Source of the DNA: Candidatus Saccharimonadota bacterium
GTDB lineage: Bacteria; Patescibacteriota; Saccharimonadia; Saccharimonadales; UBA4665
Reading direction: 5' to 3'
Length of the DNA stretch: 64,000 nt
Assembly: GCA_013289705.1 (NCBI GenBank)
Contig: JABCZM010000004.1
Location: 61,037-125,036 of the forward strand
The notes under the pieces are model-generated. The model made no database searches and was not told the DNA's origin. It worked only from the letters and a program-made list of their open reading frames with translations. Position 1 is the stretch's first letter, and each line of letters opens with the position of its first letter. Positions 8,045 through 17,061 of this stretch are shown here, piece by piece. Position numbers and translations under genes: made by a program.

Positions 8045-8563
8045 ATGCTTCAATTGAGTGCCTTAATCACAAATCGTCCGGTCATGAGCTTGCGTACCGG
8101 CACACAGGTTGCAACTGCCGTTGCGCCAATTATTAACCCCAATAATCTCAAAATTGAGGGCTTCTATTGCACCGATCGCTTCGATAACGCCGAACTTATC
8201 TTGTTATATCAGGACATCCGCGACACCATTCCACAAGGTTTTGTCATCGACGATCATGATGTGTTAGCAGAGCCAGAAGAATTGGTACGCCTAAAGAAAG
8301 TTTTAAGTCTGCAATTTCAACTCATCGGCAAACCAATCGAAACCGTCAGCAGACACAAAGTTGGCAAAGTATCCGACTTTGCAGTCGAAACAACTACCAT
8401 GTATATTCAAAAAATTTACGCTTCACAGTCGTTGCTCAAAAGCTTTACCGGTGGCAGCCTGAGTATTGATCGTACGCAAGTTAACGAAATTACCGACAAA
8501 CGAATCATCATCAACGACCTGCTCAAGGGCGGGCCAGTCACCGCGCCCGCAGCTGCTAGTTAA
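8045..8563 (+). CDS. PRC-barrel-like protein
   Basis: A 172-residue soluble protein with no signal peptide or membrane segment. Two similar halves (about 10-80 and 90-165) each begin with a short beta stretch, e.g. IGKPIETVSRHKVGKVSDFA, which is typical of PRC-barrel domains (RimM-like fold, RNA or membrane-protein association). Function unknown. The promoter is informative: TATAAT at 8033-8038 ends six bases before the ATG, predicting a leaderless mRNA. The stop overlaps the end of convergent recX by four bases. Confidence 0.6.
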   Translation: MLQLSALITNRPVMSLRTGTQVATAVAPIINPNNLKIEGFYCTDRFDNAELILLYQDIRDTIPQGFVIDDHDVLAEPEELVRLKKVLSLQFQLIGKPIETVSRHKVGKVSDFAVETTTMYIQKIYASQSLLKSFTGGSLSIDRTQVNEITDKRIIINDLLKGGPVTAPAAAS

Positions 8564-9171
8564 TCCTCTGTTTCTTCGACCTGCAAAGCTGACTTTATAT
8601 CATCGTAATTAAAGCCTTGGCGTGCCAAGAATTGCATCAGCTTTAGATCGTCCTGGTATTTTGTTTGCTTCCGTTTTTTGGCAACTAACTCCCGCAAGAT
8701 AGTCCGCTCATCTGTTTCGTCTTCTTGTAACACCTGTTGGATTACGCCGTCCGGCACATGTTTTTGACGAAGTTCTTGCCGTAAACGGTGTAGAGAAGTG
8801 GCCTTAAGCAGCCGTCGGTTCGAAACCCAAGACCGTGCAAAGGACAAATCATCAATATGCCCAAAATTACTTAACTTGTTAACTATCTGCGAAGAGAGTA
8901 GGGGATCAGCATCTTTCCGCTTCAAATAAAACTCCACTTCCCATGTCGATCGTGGTCGGATTGCCACATACTGCAACGTGCGATTGTAAAGCTTATCGTC
9001 CAGCGACAGCTTTTTGTAGCCCCGAACTTCTTCCTCTGTTAATTCCTGTCCATTGACAATCTTACTGTCCAATAATGCCATATCACTCAGGGAAAAAGAG
9101 TACTTCCCTTCCACAAATATCGAATATCTCCCCTGCTGCTTGACCTGTTGTTTGATAGCCGTGATTTTCAT
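8560..9171 (-). CDS. recX: RecX regulatory protein
   Basis: RecX binds RecA filaments and inhibits their activity. The 203-residue helical protein shows the three-helix repeat pattern of the family: YNRTLQYVAIRPRSTWEVEFYL near 62-83, LSFARSWVSNRR near 108-119 with LRQELRQKHVPDGVI, and KLMQFLARQGFNYDDIKSAL at the C-terminus. It overlaps the upstream NUDIX gene by four bases, suggesting translational coupling, and lies three genes downstream of recA on the same strand, separated by the NUDIX and GNAT genes. RecX next to recA is common; the two inserted genes are less so. Confidence 0.92.
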   Translation of the reverse strand: MKITAIKQQVKQQGRYSIFVEGKYSFSLSDMALLDSKIVNGQELTEEEVRGYKKLSLDDKLYNRTLQYVAIRPRSTWEVEFYLKRKDADPLLSSQIVNKLSNFGHIDDLSFARSWVSNRRLLKATSLHRLRQELRQKHVPDGVIQQVLQEDETDERTILRELVAKKRKQTKYQDDLKLMQFLARQGFNYDDIKSALQVEETED

Positions 9172-9677
9172 ACGTAAAAATGGCTAAACGCGTCAACGAG
9201 ACCACCGGCAACTTGATCCGGCGAGTCACGAATAAGCTGCTTTACATCTGCCACCCTAAACCATTGTACGGCAGTTACTTCGCTTTGCTGGATGACAAAC
9301 TTTGTGTCGCTGGGCACGACGACTTTGTAGACTTTGTTGAAACGGTTGAGTTTGCGGCCTTTAAATACTCGACTACTTTGATAAGTACCAATTTCTTCTA
9401 ATTCAACATCTTGGACACCGAGTTCTTCGGCCAATTCCCTATTCGCAGCCGTGAGATAACCCTCGCCACCATCGACATGTCCAGCCGACGAAACATCCCA
9501 GCAATTTGGGTATGCGTCCATATCAGAGCTTCGCTTTTGCAGCAGTATTTGTCCGTCCGGATCTTCGACCATAATATACACAATCCGGTGGAACCAACCT
9601 TTTTCATGAGCTTCCGGCGTCGATGCAACACCAATTGGCTCGTCGTTTTCATCAACAATCTGAATGGGTAAATGCAT
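9168..9677 (-). CDS. NUDIX hydrolase (IDI-like subgroup)
   Basis: NUDIX enzymes hydrolyse nucleoside diphosphates linked to other groups. The Nudix box is intact: G-H-V-D-G-G-E followed by 9 residues and RELAEELGV (about 68-90). The N-terminus (IQIVDENDEPIGVA...HRIVYIMV) matches the subgroup that includes isopentenyl-diphosphate isomerase-like and phosphohydrolase-like Nudix proteins. At 169 residues it has normal length. It sits between a GNAT gene and recX in the recA cluster. The substrate cannot be predicted from sequence. Confidence 0.85.
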   Translation of the reverse strand: MHLPIQIVDENDEPIGVASTPEAHEKGWFHRIVYIMVEDPDGQILLQKRSSDMDAYPNCWDVSSAGHVDGGEGYLTAANRELAEELGVQDVELEEIGTYQSSRVFKGRKLNRFNKVYKVVVPSDTKFVIQQSEVTAVQWFRVADVKQLIRDSPDQVAGGLVDAFSHFYV

Positions 9678-9684
9678 TATTAAA

Positions 9685-10269
9685 TTACCTATCTTCCTTG
9701 TGCAGGTTTTTTGCGAATAACAGCATCTTTTCTAATGTTTTTGGATTTACGGCCGTTCCTTTGTTCTCAAATCCAGCCCTTTCAAGTACGCCCACTGAAT
9801 TTTTATTCTGAGGTCGAACATAGGCAATGAGCGATGCATAGCCCGCTTCTCTGGCAAGCTCGCACAGGGAGCAAACCGCGTTTGTCATGTAGCCACGGTG
9901 TTCACCAGTTGTGTCTGCCCAGTAGCCTATTGGGGCATCGACAGGGTCTGGTGATTGCACATCGACAGCACCCACGATATCATTATCGGCGTTACGAATT
10001 AGATACACGAAGGTCGTCGCGTTCGTCCAGCCAGCATCTGCATGCTTCACAAATTTCTCGGCGTCTTGTAGCATATAGCTGCCATCCGGCCCACTAGCAT
10101 ACTGATGCGTCACCCAATACCCAACCAACTCCTGGCTACACACCTCAGTAATGCTTTGGAGATCCACCTGGCTAATCGTTTCTTTTTTGAGCGGGATAAG
10201 TCGTGCTTCGCCGCCGCCAAACCGCTCAAAGACAATCATTTTATCAAGCAAACTAGCCAGTTTTGCCAC
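9685..10269 (-). CDS. GNAT-family N-acetyltransferase (RimJ/RimL-like)
   Basis: A 194-residue acetyl-CoA-dependent acyltransferase. Features are the central strand FVYLIRNADNDIVGAVDV (about 87-104), IGYWADTTGEHRGYMTNAV (about 113-131, the pyrophosphate-binding A motif region) and the C-terminal VRPQNKNSVGVLERAGFE (about 151-168), the signature of RimJ/RimL-type enzymes that modify protein N-termini or small amines. The start is GTG at 10269, seven bases after recA ends, so it is likely co-transcribed with recA. The substrate is unknown. Confidence 0.82.
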   Translation of the reverse strand: MAKLASLLDKMIVFERFGGGEARLIPLKKETISQVDLQSITEVCSQELVGYWVTHQYASGPDGSYMLQDAEKFVKHADAGWTNATTFVYLIRNADNDIVGAVDVQSPDPVDAPIGYWADTTGEHRGYMTNAVCSLCELAREAGYASLIAYVRPQNKNSVGVLERAGFENKGTAVNPKTLEKMLLFAKNLHKEDR

Positions 10270-10275
10270 GATAAT

Positions 10276-11316
10276 CTATTCCTTTATGGCTGCTTCGCGA
10301 ACTTTTTTGGAGATTTCTTCCATGACTTTGGGGTTTTCTTCTAGGTAAGTTTTGGACGCTTCGCGACCTTGACCAATTTTGGCATCGCTATAGGCATACC
10401 AGGCACCGGCTTTTTCGACGATGTTGTAGGTGGTTGCCAGGTCAAGAATGTCGCCGGAGCGGCTAATACCCTGGTTGTACATGATATCGAACTCGGCTTC
10501 GCGGAATGGCGGCGCAATCTTGTTTTTGACTACTTTAACCCGCGTACGGTTGCCAATAATTGCCTCGCCAGCTTTGATTTGACCAATACGACGAATATCC
10601 ATCCGAACCGAAGCGTAAAACTTGAGCGCATTACCGCCAGTAGTGGTTTCGGGGTTGCCAAACATGACGCCGATCTTCATACGGATCTGGTTGATAAAAA
10701 TCACTGTGGCATGTGAACGGCTAATAACACCAGTTAATTTACGGAGTGCTTGACTCATCAAACGAGCTTGCAAGCCCATGTGGCTATCGCCCATATCACC
10801 TTCGATTTCGGCTCGAGGTACTAGTGCGGCAACTGAGTCGACCACGATAAGATCAACCGCGTTGGAACGCACCAAGGTTTCAACAATTTCTAAGGCCTGC
10901 TCACCATTATCAGGCTGAGAAAGCAGCAAGTTTTCAACATCCACACCAATGCGCTTGGCATAGGCTGGGTCGAGTGCGTGCTCGGCATCAATAAATGCTG
11001 CCGTACCGCCCATTCTTTGCACTTCGGCAATCGCATGAAGTGTTAGCGTTGTTTTACCGGATGATTCTGGACCATAAATTTCAATCACACGGCCTTTTGG
11101 AATACCACCACCAAGCGCTAAGTCGAGCGAAATACTCCCCGTTGGAATGCACTCCACTTTTTGAGTGTGCGCATCGCCCATTTTCATAATAGAACCCTTA
11201 CCGAACTGTTTTTCGATAGTTTCTAGCGCTAACCCAAGTGCTTTGGTCTTACCATCTTCTACGTTTGTCGCTTCCTGAGTTGCTTTGTCTGTCGTCTTTT
11301 TTGAGTCTTTTGCCAC
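10276..11316 (-). CDS. recA: RecA recombinase
   Basis: RecA forms filaments on single-stranded DNA, drives strand exchange and activates SOS cleavage reactions. All core motifs are present in 346 residues: Walker [10 protein letters not shown] (82-90), VDSVAALVP (Walker B region), loop L1/L2 with [20 protein letters not shown], and [11 protein letters not shown]. The start is GTG at 11316 with a strong AAAGGAGG ribosome site. A TATAAT (complement of 11386-11391) about 70 bp upstream gives a leader of roughly 60 nt containing GGATC/GATCC repeats. It heads a cluster with GNAT, NUDIX and recX genes. No LexA-type box was recognised. Confidence 0.98.
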   Translation of the reverse strand: MAKDSKKTTDKATQEATNVEDGKTKALGLALETIEKQFGKGSIMKMGDAHTQKVECIPTGSISLDLALGGGIPKGRVIEIYGPESSGKTTLTLHAIAEVQRMGGTAAFIDAEHALDPAYAKRIGVDVENLLLSQPDNGEQALEIVETLVRSNAVDLIVVDSVAALVPRAEIEGDMGDSHMGLQARLMSQALRKLTGVISRSHATVIFINQIRMKIGVMFGNPETTTGGNALKFYASVRMDIRRIGQIKAGEAIIGNRTRVKVVKNKIAPPFREAEFDIMYNQGISRSGDILDLATTYNIVEKAGAWYAYSDAKIGQGREASKTYLEENPKVMEEISKKVREAAIKE

Positions 11317-11591
11317 GTCATTCCTCCTTTGGCTTCGTAATTGTTAGTCGCTGGCCCGATAAAGATCCCTCTTGCGGATCCCTATATTATACCAACGATA
11401 GATATATAGCAAAGCTAAAACGCTTACGCCAACTATTTCGCAAAGTTTCATTTTTTGACAATAATTCGTCTGAAAAACTGTCCGATTCATCTGGAACATG
11501 GTGTAATTATGCTTACGTTTTTGATGTATAAATGCTAGACTAGGTCCAGGATGGGTGGATCTATAATAGGCCCGGTGGGCAATAAACAAAC

Positions 11592-13391
11592 ATGAGAATT
11601 CCTGATTCTTTGGTCGAAAAACTGTTGAAAGCAACGGGCAAGTTTAGCGCGGAGCAACTTGCTGCAATTCGCGAACAGGAAGTTCAGGAGAAAAAGCCAT
11701 TGCAGGATCTGGTCATCACCAACAATCTTCTAACCGAAAAAGAACTTACCAAGCTTTACGCCGCGGAAATTGAAGTTCCTTTTGTAGAATTAAACGCCAA
11801 AGATATCAAGCATGACGTCCTGAAAAGCCTGCCAGAGCGCATCGCTAGGCAGTATCGAGCCATCGCGTTTGATGTCGACAAAGATGGCGCGCTATCGATT
11901 GCCATGGGCGACCCAGACGACATTCAGGCGCTCAATTTTCTTCACAAACAACTCGGCAACAACTTGAAGATTTTTATTACCACTGATACCGTTATTCACG
12001 GCGCACTGGACCAGTATCGAGGTAACATCAGCAGCGAATTGACCAAGGTTATATCCGACAATGACATTGCTGACACCGAAGACGACGAAGTTAACGAAGA
12101 CGATCTTGCCGAAGATTCACCAATTGCCCAGACCGTTAACTTGATCATCGAATACGGCGTAAAAGCCAATGCCAGCGACATCCACATCGAACCACGTGAA
12201 GGTTTTGTGATTGTGCGCTACCGCGTCGACGGTATTTTGCGTGAAGCCAATAAGTTACCTCGCAAGGTGCTTGGCGCGCTGGTTTCGCGTATTAAGATTT
12301 TGAGTAATTTAAAAATTGACGAACACCGGGCACCGCAAGACGGTCGCTTCAAAGTTGAAGTATCGGGCCAAACGTATGCGCTTCGGGTGTCTACTCTGCC
12401 AATTGTTGACGGCGAAAAAGTGGTCATGCGTATCCTGAACGAATCCACCAAGGCACAAACTTTCGAAGAACTGGGCTTCTGGGGCGAAGCACTCAAAAGC
12501 CTAGAGCACGCCATCGTGCAACCACACGGTATGATCATGGTCACCGGACCAACGGGCTCTGGTAAATCAACAACCCTCTTTAGTGTGCTGAGCCTGCTCA
12601 ACACACCCAATGTGAATATTTCGACCGTCGAAGATCCCGTAGAATATCGTATTATTGGCGCCAATCAAACCCAAGTTAATCCAATCGCCAATATGACCTT
12701 TAGTAACGGTTTGCGGGCACTACTACGGCAAGACCCAAATATCATCATGGTTGGTGAGATTCGTGACGGCGAAACTGCTGATTTGGCTGTTCAGGCAGCA
12801 TTAACTGGCCACCTGGTATTTACCACCTTGCACACCAATAACGCAGCAACCTGCTTGCCACGGCTATTAAACATGGGTGTCGAACCATTTTTGATTGCCT
12901 CAACGCTGCGAATTGTGATTGCTCAGCGATTAGTGCGCCGTCTGTGCGTAGAATGCCGCGAAGCATTTACCCCTGATGCAACCATGTTGGCTCAGATAGA
13001 AAGGATATTCAAGGTTACCGATGCGAGTTCAATAAAGCAAATTCACGAGTTTGAAATCGCTGCACTCGCCGACGGCATTGGCAAAAGTCCAAAAACCAAT
13101 GCGAACCAGCTTAGCAGTAGTGAAACGAGCATCTCTCGCTTGTTCAAAGCACACGAAGAAGGCTGCGAAAGCTGTAATCACACCGGCTACAAGGGCCGTA
13201 TCGGCATTTATGAAGTGTTGACTAATAGTGAAAACATCCAAAAAATGATCGTCAACAACACCAGTAGCGAAACAATCGAGATCGAATTGATCAAAGAAGG
13301 TATGCTAACCATGCAACTTGACGGTTTGATAAAAGCACTGCGCGGCGAAACCACGGTTGGCGAAATACTGCGTGCCACCGCCCAAGAGTAG
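11592..13391 (+). CDS. pilB: PilB/GspE-type pilus extension ATPase
   Basis: Hexameric ATPase that powers type IV pilus assembly at the inner face of the membrane. The 599-residue protein has the N-terminal GspE/MshEN domain (about 1-150), Walker A GPTGSGKSTT (about 318-327), the Asp box and Walker B (DPNIIMVGEIRDGETA, about 381-396), the His box TTLHTNNAA (about 415-423), and a zinc-binding tetracysteine (CVEC near 452, CESC near 525) typical of PilB rather than PilT. TATAAT at 11562-11567 lies 24 bases before the ATG; no Shine-Dalgarno is evident. pilC follows after three bases. No retraction ATPase PilT is seen in this window. Confidence 0.95.
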   Translation: MRIPDSLVEKLLKATGKFSAEQLAAIREQEVQEKKPLQDLVITNNLLTEKELTKLYAAEIEVPFVELNAKDIKHDVLKSLPERIARQYRAIAFDVDKDGALSIAMGDPDDIQALNFLHKQLGNNLKIFITTDTVIHGALDQYRGNISSELTKVISDNDIADTEDDEVNEDDLAEDSPIAQTVNLIIEYGVKANASDIHIEPREGFVIVRYRVDGILREANKLPRKVLGALVSRIKILSNLKIDEHRAPQDGRFKVEVSGQTYALRVSTLPIVDGEKVVMRILNESTKAQTFEELGFWGEALKSLEHAIVQPHGMIMVTGPTGSGKSTTLFSVLSLLNTPNVNISTVEDPVEYRIIGANQTQVNPIANMTFSNGLRALLRQDPNIIMVGEIRDGETADLAVQAALTGHLVFTTLHTNNAATCLPRLLNMGVEPFLIASTLRIVIAQRLVRRLCVECREAFTPDATMLAQIERIFKVTDASSIKQIHEFEIAALADGIGKSPKTNANQLSSSETSISRLFKAHEEGCESCNHTGYKGRIGIYEVLTNSENIQKMIVNNTSSETIEIELIKEGMLTMQLDGLIKALRGETTVGEILRATAQE

Positions 13392-13394
13392 TCT

Positions 13395-14681
13395 ATGAAA
13401 TTTACCTACAAAGCCCTCAAAGACGGAAAAACAGTGACTGGCAGCGGTGAGGCATCAAGTAGAGATGCGCTGGTTGCTAGTCTCAGTAAACAGGGCCTGC
13501 ATCCGTTAGTTATTAAACAAGACAAATCAAAAGCTGGCGGATTTTTAAGGCTCGGCGGCGGTTCAAAAAGGGTCAGGCTACAAGATTTAATGATCTTTAC
13601 GCGTCAGCTATCGACGATGATCAGCGCGGGCGTACCGCTAGCCCGATCGTTGGCAGCCCTACAGGCCGATTCGGAAAGCCAATACCTTCGTGAAGTGATT
13701 GGCGCTATTAGTCATGATGTCGAGGGTGGCTCACCCCTTGGCGACGCCTTCGCCAAATATCCTAAAGTTTTTTCTGAAGTCTACGTGAACATGGTGCGCG
13801 CCGGTGAAAACGGCGGTATTTTGGACGAAATCCTAAAGCGTTTAGCTGTCCAAGTCGAACAAGACGCCAGCATCCGCAAGAAGATTAAAAGTGCCATGAT
13901 GTATCCAATCGTCATCCTGACGGTAACTGTTATCGCCTTCTTTGGCATCATGCTGTTTATTGTACCAAAGATCGGTAGTATTTTGCTGTCGCTCGGCGGC
14001 CCAAATGCCAAACTCCCCATATATACACAAGTGCTTTTAAATATCAGTAACTTCTGCGTGCACGCCAGTATTATTCAGGCCGTTCCGGGCATTGCTAGTG
14101 TTCCATTGATCGGAAAACTACCAAACTTGGTATTTATCGTGCTGGTTATCTTTGTTGCCGCCTTCTACTTTCGGCGTTATATTCAGACACCGAAGGGCAA
14201 ATATTGGTTTCACGGCATGTTACTTCGCACACCGATTATCAAAACTATTATTCTAAAGATCGCCATCGCACGTTTTTCGCGAACCTTTGCGTCGTTAATG
14301 TCATCGGGGGTCAGCGTACTCGATGCATTATCGGTTACTGGTGGTGCCATCGGTAATAAAGTAATCGAAAAGGAACTAAAAGACGCAGCCGCGCAAGTAC
14401 GAAACGGTAAACAGCTGAGCGAGCCAATTAGCCAAAGTGACCATTTTCCACCAATCGTGGCACAGATGCTTGCCGTTGGTGAAGAAACCGGACAGATTGA
14501 TACCGTGCTGGTTAAAGTAGCCGATTTTTACGAAGAAGAGGTGAGTGTTTTAATTGACGGGCTCGCCGCAATTATTGAGCCGATCATGATTATTTTTCTT
14601 GGCGCAGCAGTTGGGCTGATTGCGGCGAGTGTCATGGGCCCAATTGCATCACTGTCAAAGAACATTGGCAATGGGAATTAA
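13395..14681 (+). CDS. pilC: PilC/GspF-type pilus platform protein
   Basis: Polytopic inner-membrane platform that couples the PilB ATPase to pilin insertion. Two T2SSF domains are visible (about 60-190 and 265-390), each with the family pattern FTRQLSTMISAGVPLARSL (first) and ARFSRTFASLMSSGVSVLDAL (second), plus membrane segments near 172-195, 245-260 and 400-425. Residue count 428 is normal. It starts three bases after pilB and is surely in the same operon. A separate promoter for the pilin gene begins within three bases of its stop. Confidence 0.95.
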   Translation: MKFTYKALKDGKTVTGSGEASSRDALVASLSKQGLHPLVIKQDKSKAGGFLRLGGGSKRVRLQDLMIFTRQLSTMISAGVPLARSLAALQADSESQYLREVIGAISHDVEGGSPLGDAFAKYPKVFSEVYVNMVRAGENGGILDEILKRLAVQVEQDASIRKKIKSAMMYPIVILTVTVIAFFGIMLFIVPKIGSILLSLGGPNAKLPIYTQVLLNISNFCVHASIIQAVPGIASVPLIGKLPNLVFIVLVIFVAAFYFRRYIQTPKGKYWFHGMLLRTPIIKTIILKIAIARFSRTFASLMSSGVSVLDALSVTGGAIGNKVIEKELKDAAAQVRNGKQLSEPISQSDHFPPIVAQMLAVGEETGQIDTVLVKVADFYEEEVSVLIDGLAAIIEPIMIIFLGAAVGLIAASVMGPIASLSKNIGNGN

Positions 14682-14683
14682 GC

Positions 14684-14711
14684 TTGACGCCGTTACGCTT
14701 ATGGCTATAAT
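14684..14711 (+). promoter_or_regulatory. Sigma-70-type promoter of the pilin gene
   Basis: TTGACG at 14684-14689 and TATAAT at 14706-14711 are separated by 16 bp, close to consensus. Predicted transcription start near 14718 gives a leader of about 80 nt. It lets the major pilin be expressed independently of pilBC. Confidence 0.75.
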
Positions 14712-14780
14712 CAGTGGCAGATACTTTAACTACGGATGACAGCATCTGCAAAGAAGGTCTTAACAAATTAACAAATTTTT

Positions 14781-14797
14781 AAGGAGGGTGGGTCCTT
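14781..14797 (+). promoter_or_regulatory. Pilin ribosome binding site inside a small hairpin
   Basis: AAGGA (14781-14785) is the Shine-Dalgarno core and can pair with TCCTT (14793-14797) directly before the ATG, with a 7-nt loop (GGGTGGG). Translation of the pilin could be tuned by this structure. The AAGGAGGG site is one of the strongest in the window. Confidence 0.45.
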
Positions 14798-15277
14798 ATG
14801 ATCTCACTTAAAAAAGAAAATCGCGGTTTCACCATTGTGGAACTTTTAATCGTGATTGTCGTTATTGGTATCTTGGCTGGCTTAGTCATCACTACCTACA
14901 ACGGTATCCAACAAAAAGCTCGTAACACCGAGCGTCAAACAGATCTTAAGGCCCTTCAAGGCCAGCTCGAAGCGTACACGGCCGAAAATGGTCGCTACCC
15001 ATCAACCGCTGATCTTGGTAGCACTAGTGCTAGCAACGTAACCTTTATCCAAGCCAACATGAAGGGTCTTGATAAGGAAGCATTGCGCGATCCAAAGGCA
15101 GCAGCTGGCAACTACGCACTCGCGAGTAGCCCAACTGTCAACCAGTACTCTTACGCTCCTACCAACGATGCCGGCACAGCCTGTGACGACACTGGTAGTA
15201 ACGACTGTACAAAGTACACCCTAACTGCCAAGCAAGAAGGCGGCGGCGCCGATATTGTCTACACCAGCTTGAACTAA
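14798..15277 (+). CDS. Type IV pilin (major pilin candidate)
   Basis: A 159-residue class III secreted pilin. The prepilin peptidase site is RG|FTIVELLIV with Glu at position 5 of the mature protein, followed by a 20-residue hydrophobic helix (about 14-35), a polar helix (NTERQTDLKALQGQLEAYTAENGRYP) and a C-terminal domain with two cysteines (AGTACDDTGSNDCTKY) likely to form a disulfide loop. It has its own promoter, a strong ribosome site and a perfect terminator, as expected for the most abundant pilus subunit. It lies between pilBC and pilMNO. Confidence 0.93.
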   Translation: MISLKKENRGFTIVELLIVIVVIGILAGLVITTYNGIQQKARNTERQTDLKALQGQLEAYTAENGRYPSTADLGSTSASNVTFIQANMKGLDKEALRDPKAAAGNYALASSPTVNQYSYAPTNDAGTACDDTGSNDCTKYTLTAKQEGGGADIVYTSLN

Positions 15278-15297
15278 AGCTTCGTTCTGACAATACA

Positions 15298-15330
15298 AAA
15301 ACACCCGGAGTTAACTCCGGGTGTTTTCAT
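15298..15330 (+). terminator. Intrinsic terminator after the pilin gene
   Basis: Positions 15298-15327 form a perfect 30-nt palindrome (AAAACACCCGGAG-type arm, centre TTAA) followed by T residues. It ends the pilin transcript and separates it from pilM, which has a TATACT hexamer at 15352-15357. Confidence 0.9.
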
Positions 15331-15383
15331 TAAAACAAAAGCAGTTTCTGCTATACTCATAGGTATATAAGGGCAAGCAGCAA

Positions 15384-16472
15384 GTGATGGTGGGCAGCAC
15401 AAATAAAACCTATTTCTTTAAAAACAAGCCTCTGTTTGGGCTCGATATTGGCAATGGCTCGTTAAAAGTAATGCAGCTTGAAGCAAGCAGCCTGGATTCA
15501 CACAGTCCAAGAATTGTTGGCTACGGCACGGCAAAATTTGACCGAAGTGCCGTCGATAACGGTGTGGTGACTAGGCCTGAGGTTATTGCTGAGTCTCTGC
15601 TTGAACTGTTTAAAAATGGTCTAATCGGCGACATTACCACTCGGCGGGTTGCCATGGCCATCCCTGCCTACCGTACCTTTACCAGGGCAATCAGCTTGCC
15701 AGGACTCAAACCAAAAGAACTAGCCGATGCCGTTCAGCTCGAAGCCGAGCAATACGTGCCCGTGCCACTCGACGAACTGTACCTTGACTACAGCGTTATT
15801 CGAGCCGAAAAAGACGCCACCGAAGTATTTGCCGTTGCCGTACCACGCAAGATTGTTGACTCATACCTGACGCTTGCCGAGTTGCTAGGACTCGAAGTGA
15901 TGCTCATCGAAACAACGCTTGGCGGCGGCTCGCGCCTATTTAGCCGTGATAAGCAAAACGATGGCGCCAGCGTCATTATCGACTTTGGTTCATTATCATC
16001 AGATATTAGTATCTTCGACAAAAATGTCTTGGTAACGGGCACTGTCCAAGGTGGGGGCAGCGTGTTTACTGCCTCAATCAAAAATAAACTCGGTGTCACC
16101 CAAACCGAAGCCAATATCATCAAAAACAAGTACGGCCTGGGCCTCAGCAAAAAACAGACCGAAATCCGCCAGGCGCTCGAACCAACGCTCGAACAAATCG
16201 TCCGTGAGATTCGGCGCATGATCCGTTATTATGAAGAACGCTACGGCAGTGATCGGCCAATTATCCAGGCAATCATTCTTGGCGGTGGCGCAAACATGCC
16301 AGGCTTAACAGAATATCTCACCGCCGCTTTGCGTCTGTCTGTTCGCCACTGTGAGCCATGGCAATACTTCAACGACACAGGCCTGCAAGCACCGTCTGCA
16401 GCCGACAAGCCAATGTACGCAACAGCTGCCGGCTTGTCGCTCATCACACCAAAGGACGTGCTGGCACCATGA
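15384..16472 (+). CDS. pilM: PilM, actin-like pilus assembly protein
   Basis: Cytoplasmic actin-fold ATP-binding protein that docks the N-terminal tail of PilN and links the alignment complex to PilB/PilC. The 362-residue protein shows the phosphate-1 motif FGLDIGNGSLKVMQL (about 11-27), AVQLEAEQYVP (about 117-127), IIDFGSLSSDISIF (phosphate 2, about 197-210) and ILGGGANMPGL (adenosine motif, about 299-309). The start is GTG 15384 or ATG 15387. Its stop overlaps the pilN start (ATGA), indicating coupling. Confidence 0.93.
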   Translation: MMVGSTNKTYFFKNKPLFGLDIGNGSLKVMQLEASSLDSHSPRIVGYGTAKFDRSAVDNGVVTRPEVIAESLLELFKNGLIGDITTRRVAMAIPAYRTFTRAISLPGLKPKELADAVQLEAEQYVPVPLDELYLDYSVIRAEKDATEVFAVAVPRKIVDSYLTLAELLGLEVMLIETTLGGGSRLFSRDKQNDGASVIIDFGSLSSDISIFDKNVLVTGTVQGGGSVFTASIKNKLGVTQTEANIIKNKYGLGLSKKQTEIRQALEPTLEQIVREIRRMIRYYEERYGSDRPIIQAIILGGGANMPGLTEYLTAALRLSVRHCEPWQYFNDTGLQAPSAADKPMYATAAGLSLITPKDVLAP

Positions 16473-17059
16473 TCAACCTGCTACCACCAGCAATCAAAGA
16501 AGATTATCGCTACGGACTACGAAACAGCTCGCTACTGCGCTGGGTATCGGCATGCCTAGTCGCCTTGGTTGGGCTAGGCCTGATTGCAACGTATGGGCTA
16601 CTAACCATGCAAAAATCCAACGACGACTACGCAAACAAAGTAAGCGTTGCCACTGCCGACCTGAACAAGCAAAATCTAAAAGGCACCGAAGCCCAAGTCA
16701 AAGAAATTACTACCGACTTTAAGCTAGTAGTGCAGGTATTGTCAAAGGAAGTGTTGTTTTCTAAGCTCCTAAATCAGATTGCTACAGTTATTCCATCAAA
16801 AGCCATCCTTACCAATCTGGAAATCAGTCAGACGGCTGGTGCAATCGACATCACTGCGGCCACGGCCGACTATACAACCGCCACCCAAGTACAATTAAAT
16901 CTGCAAGATCCAGCTAATAAGATCTTTTCAAAGGCCGACATTATTAGCATTGCCTGCGCCGCTAGTCCGGTGAACCCAAAGTATCCTTGCACTATTCAGG
17001 TTCGAGCTTTGTTTGCCCAAAGCAATCCGTATCTATTTATTAACACGAAGGGGTCTTAG
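16469..17059 (+). CDS. pilN: PilN-like pilus alignment protein
   Basis: Bitopic membrane protein of the PilMNO subcomplex. The start was set at ATG 16469 because it overlaps the pilM stop as ATGA and gives the conserved PilM-binding tail MINLLPPAIKEDYRYG. Residues about 25-48 form the membrane helix, followed by a coiled coil (about 50-90) and an outer ferredoxin-like domain with two cysteines (IACAASPVNPKYPCT). Length is 196 residues, normal for PilN. Confidence 0.9.
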   Translation: MINLLPPAIKEDYRYGLRNSSLLRWVSACLVALVGLGLIATYGLLTMQKSNDDYANKVSVATADLNKQNLKGTEAQVKEITTDFKLVVQVLSKEVLFSKLLNQIATVIPSKAILTNLEISQTAGAIDITAATADYTTATQVQLNLQDPANKIFSKADIISIACAASPVNPKYPCTIQVRALFAQSNPYLFINTKGS

Positions 17060-17061
17060 CC

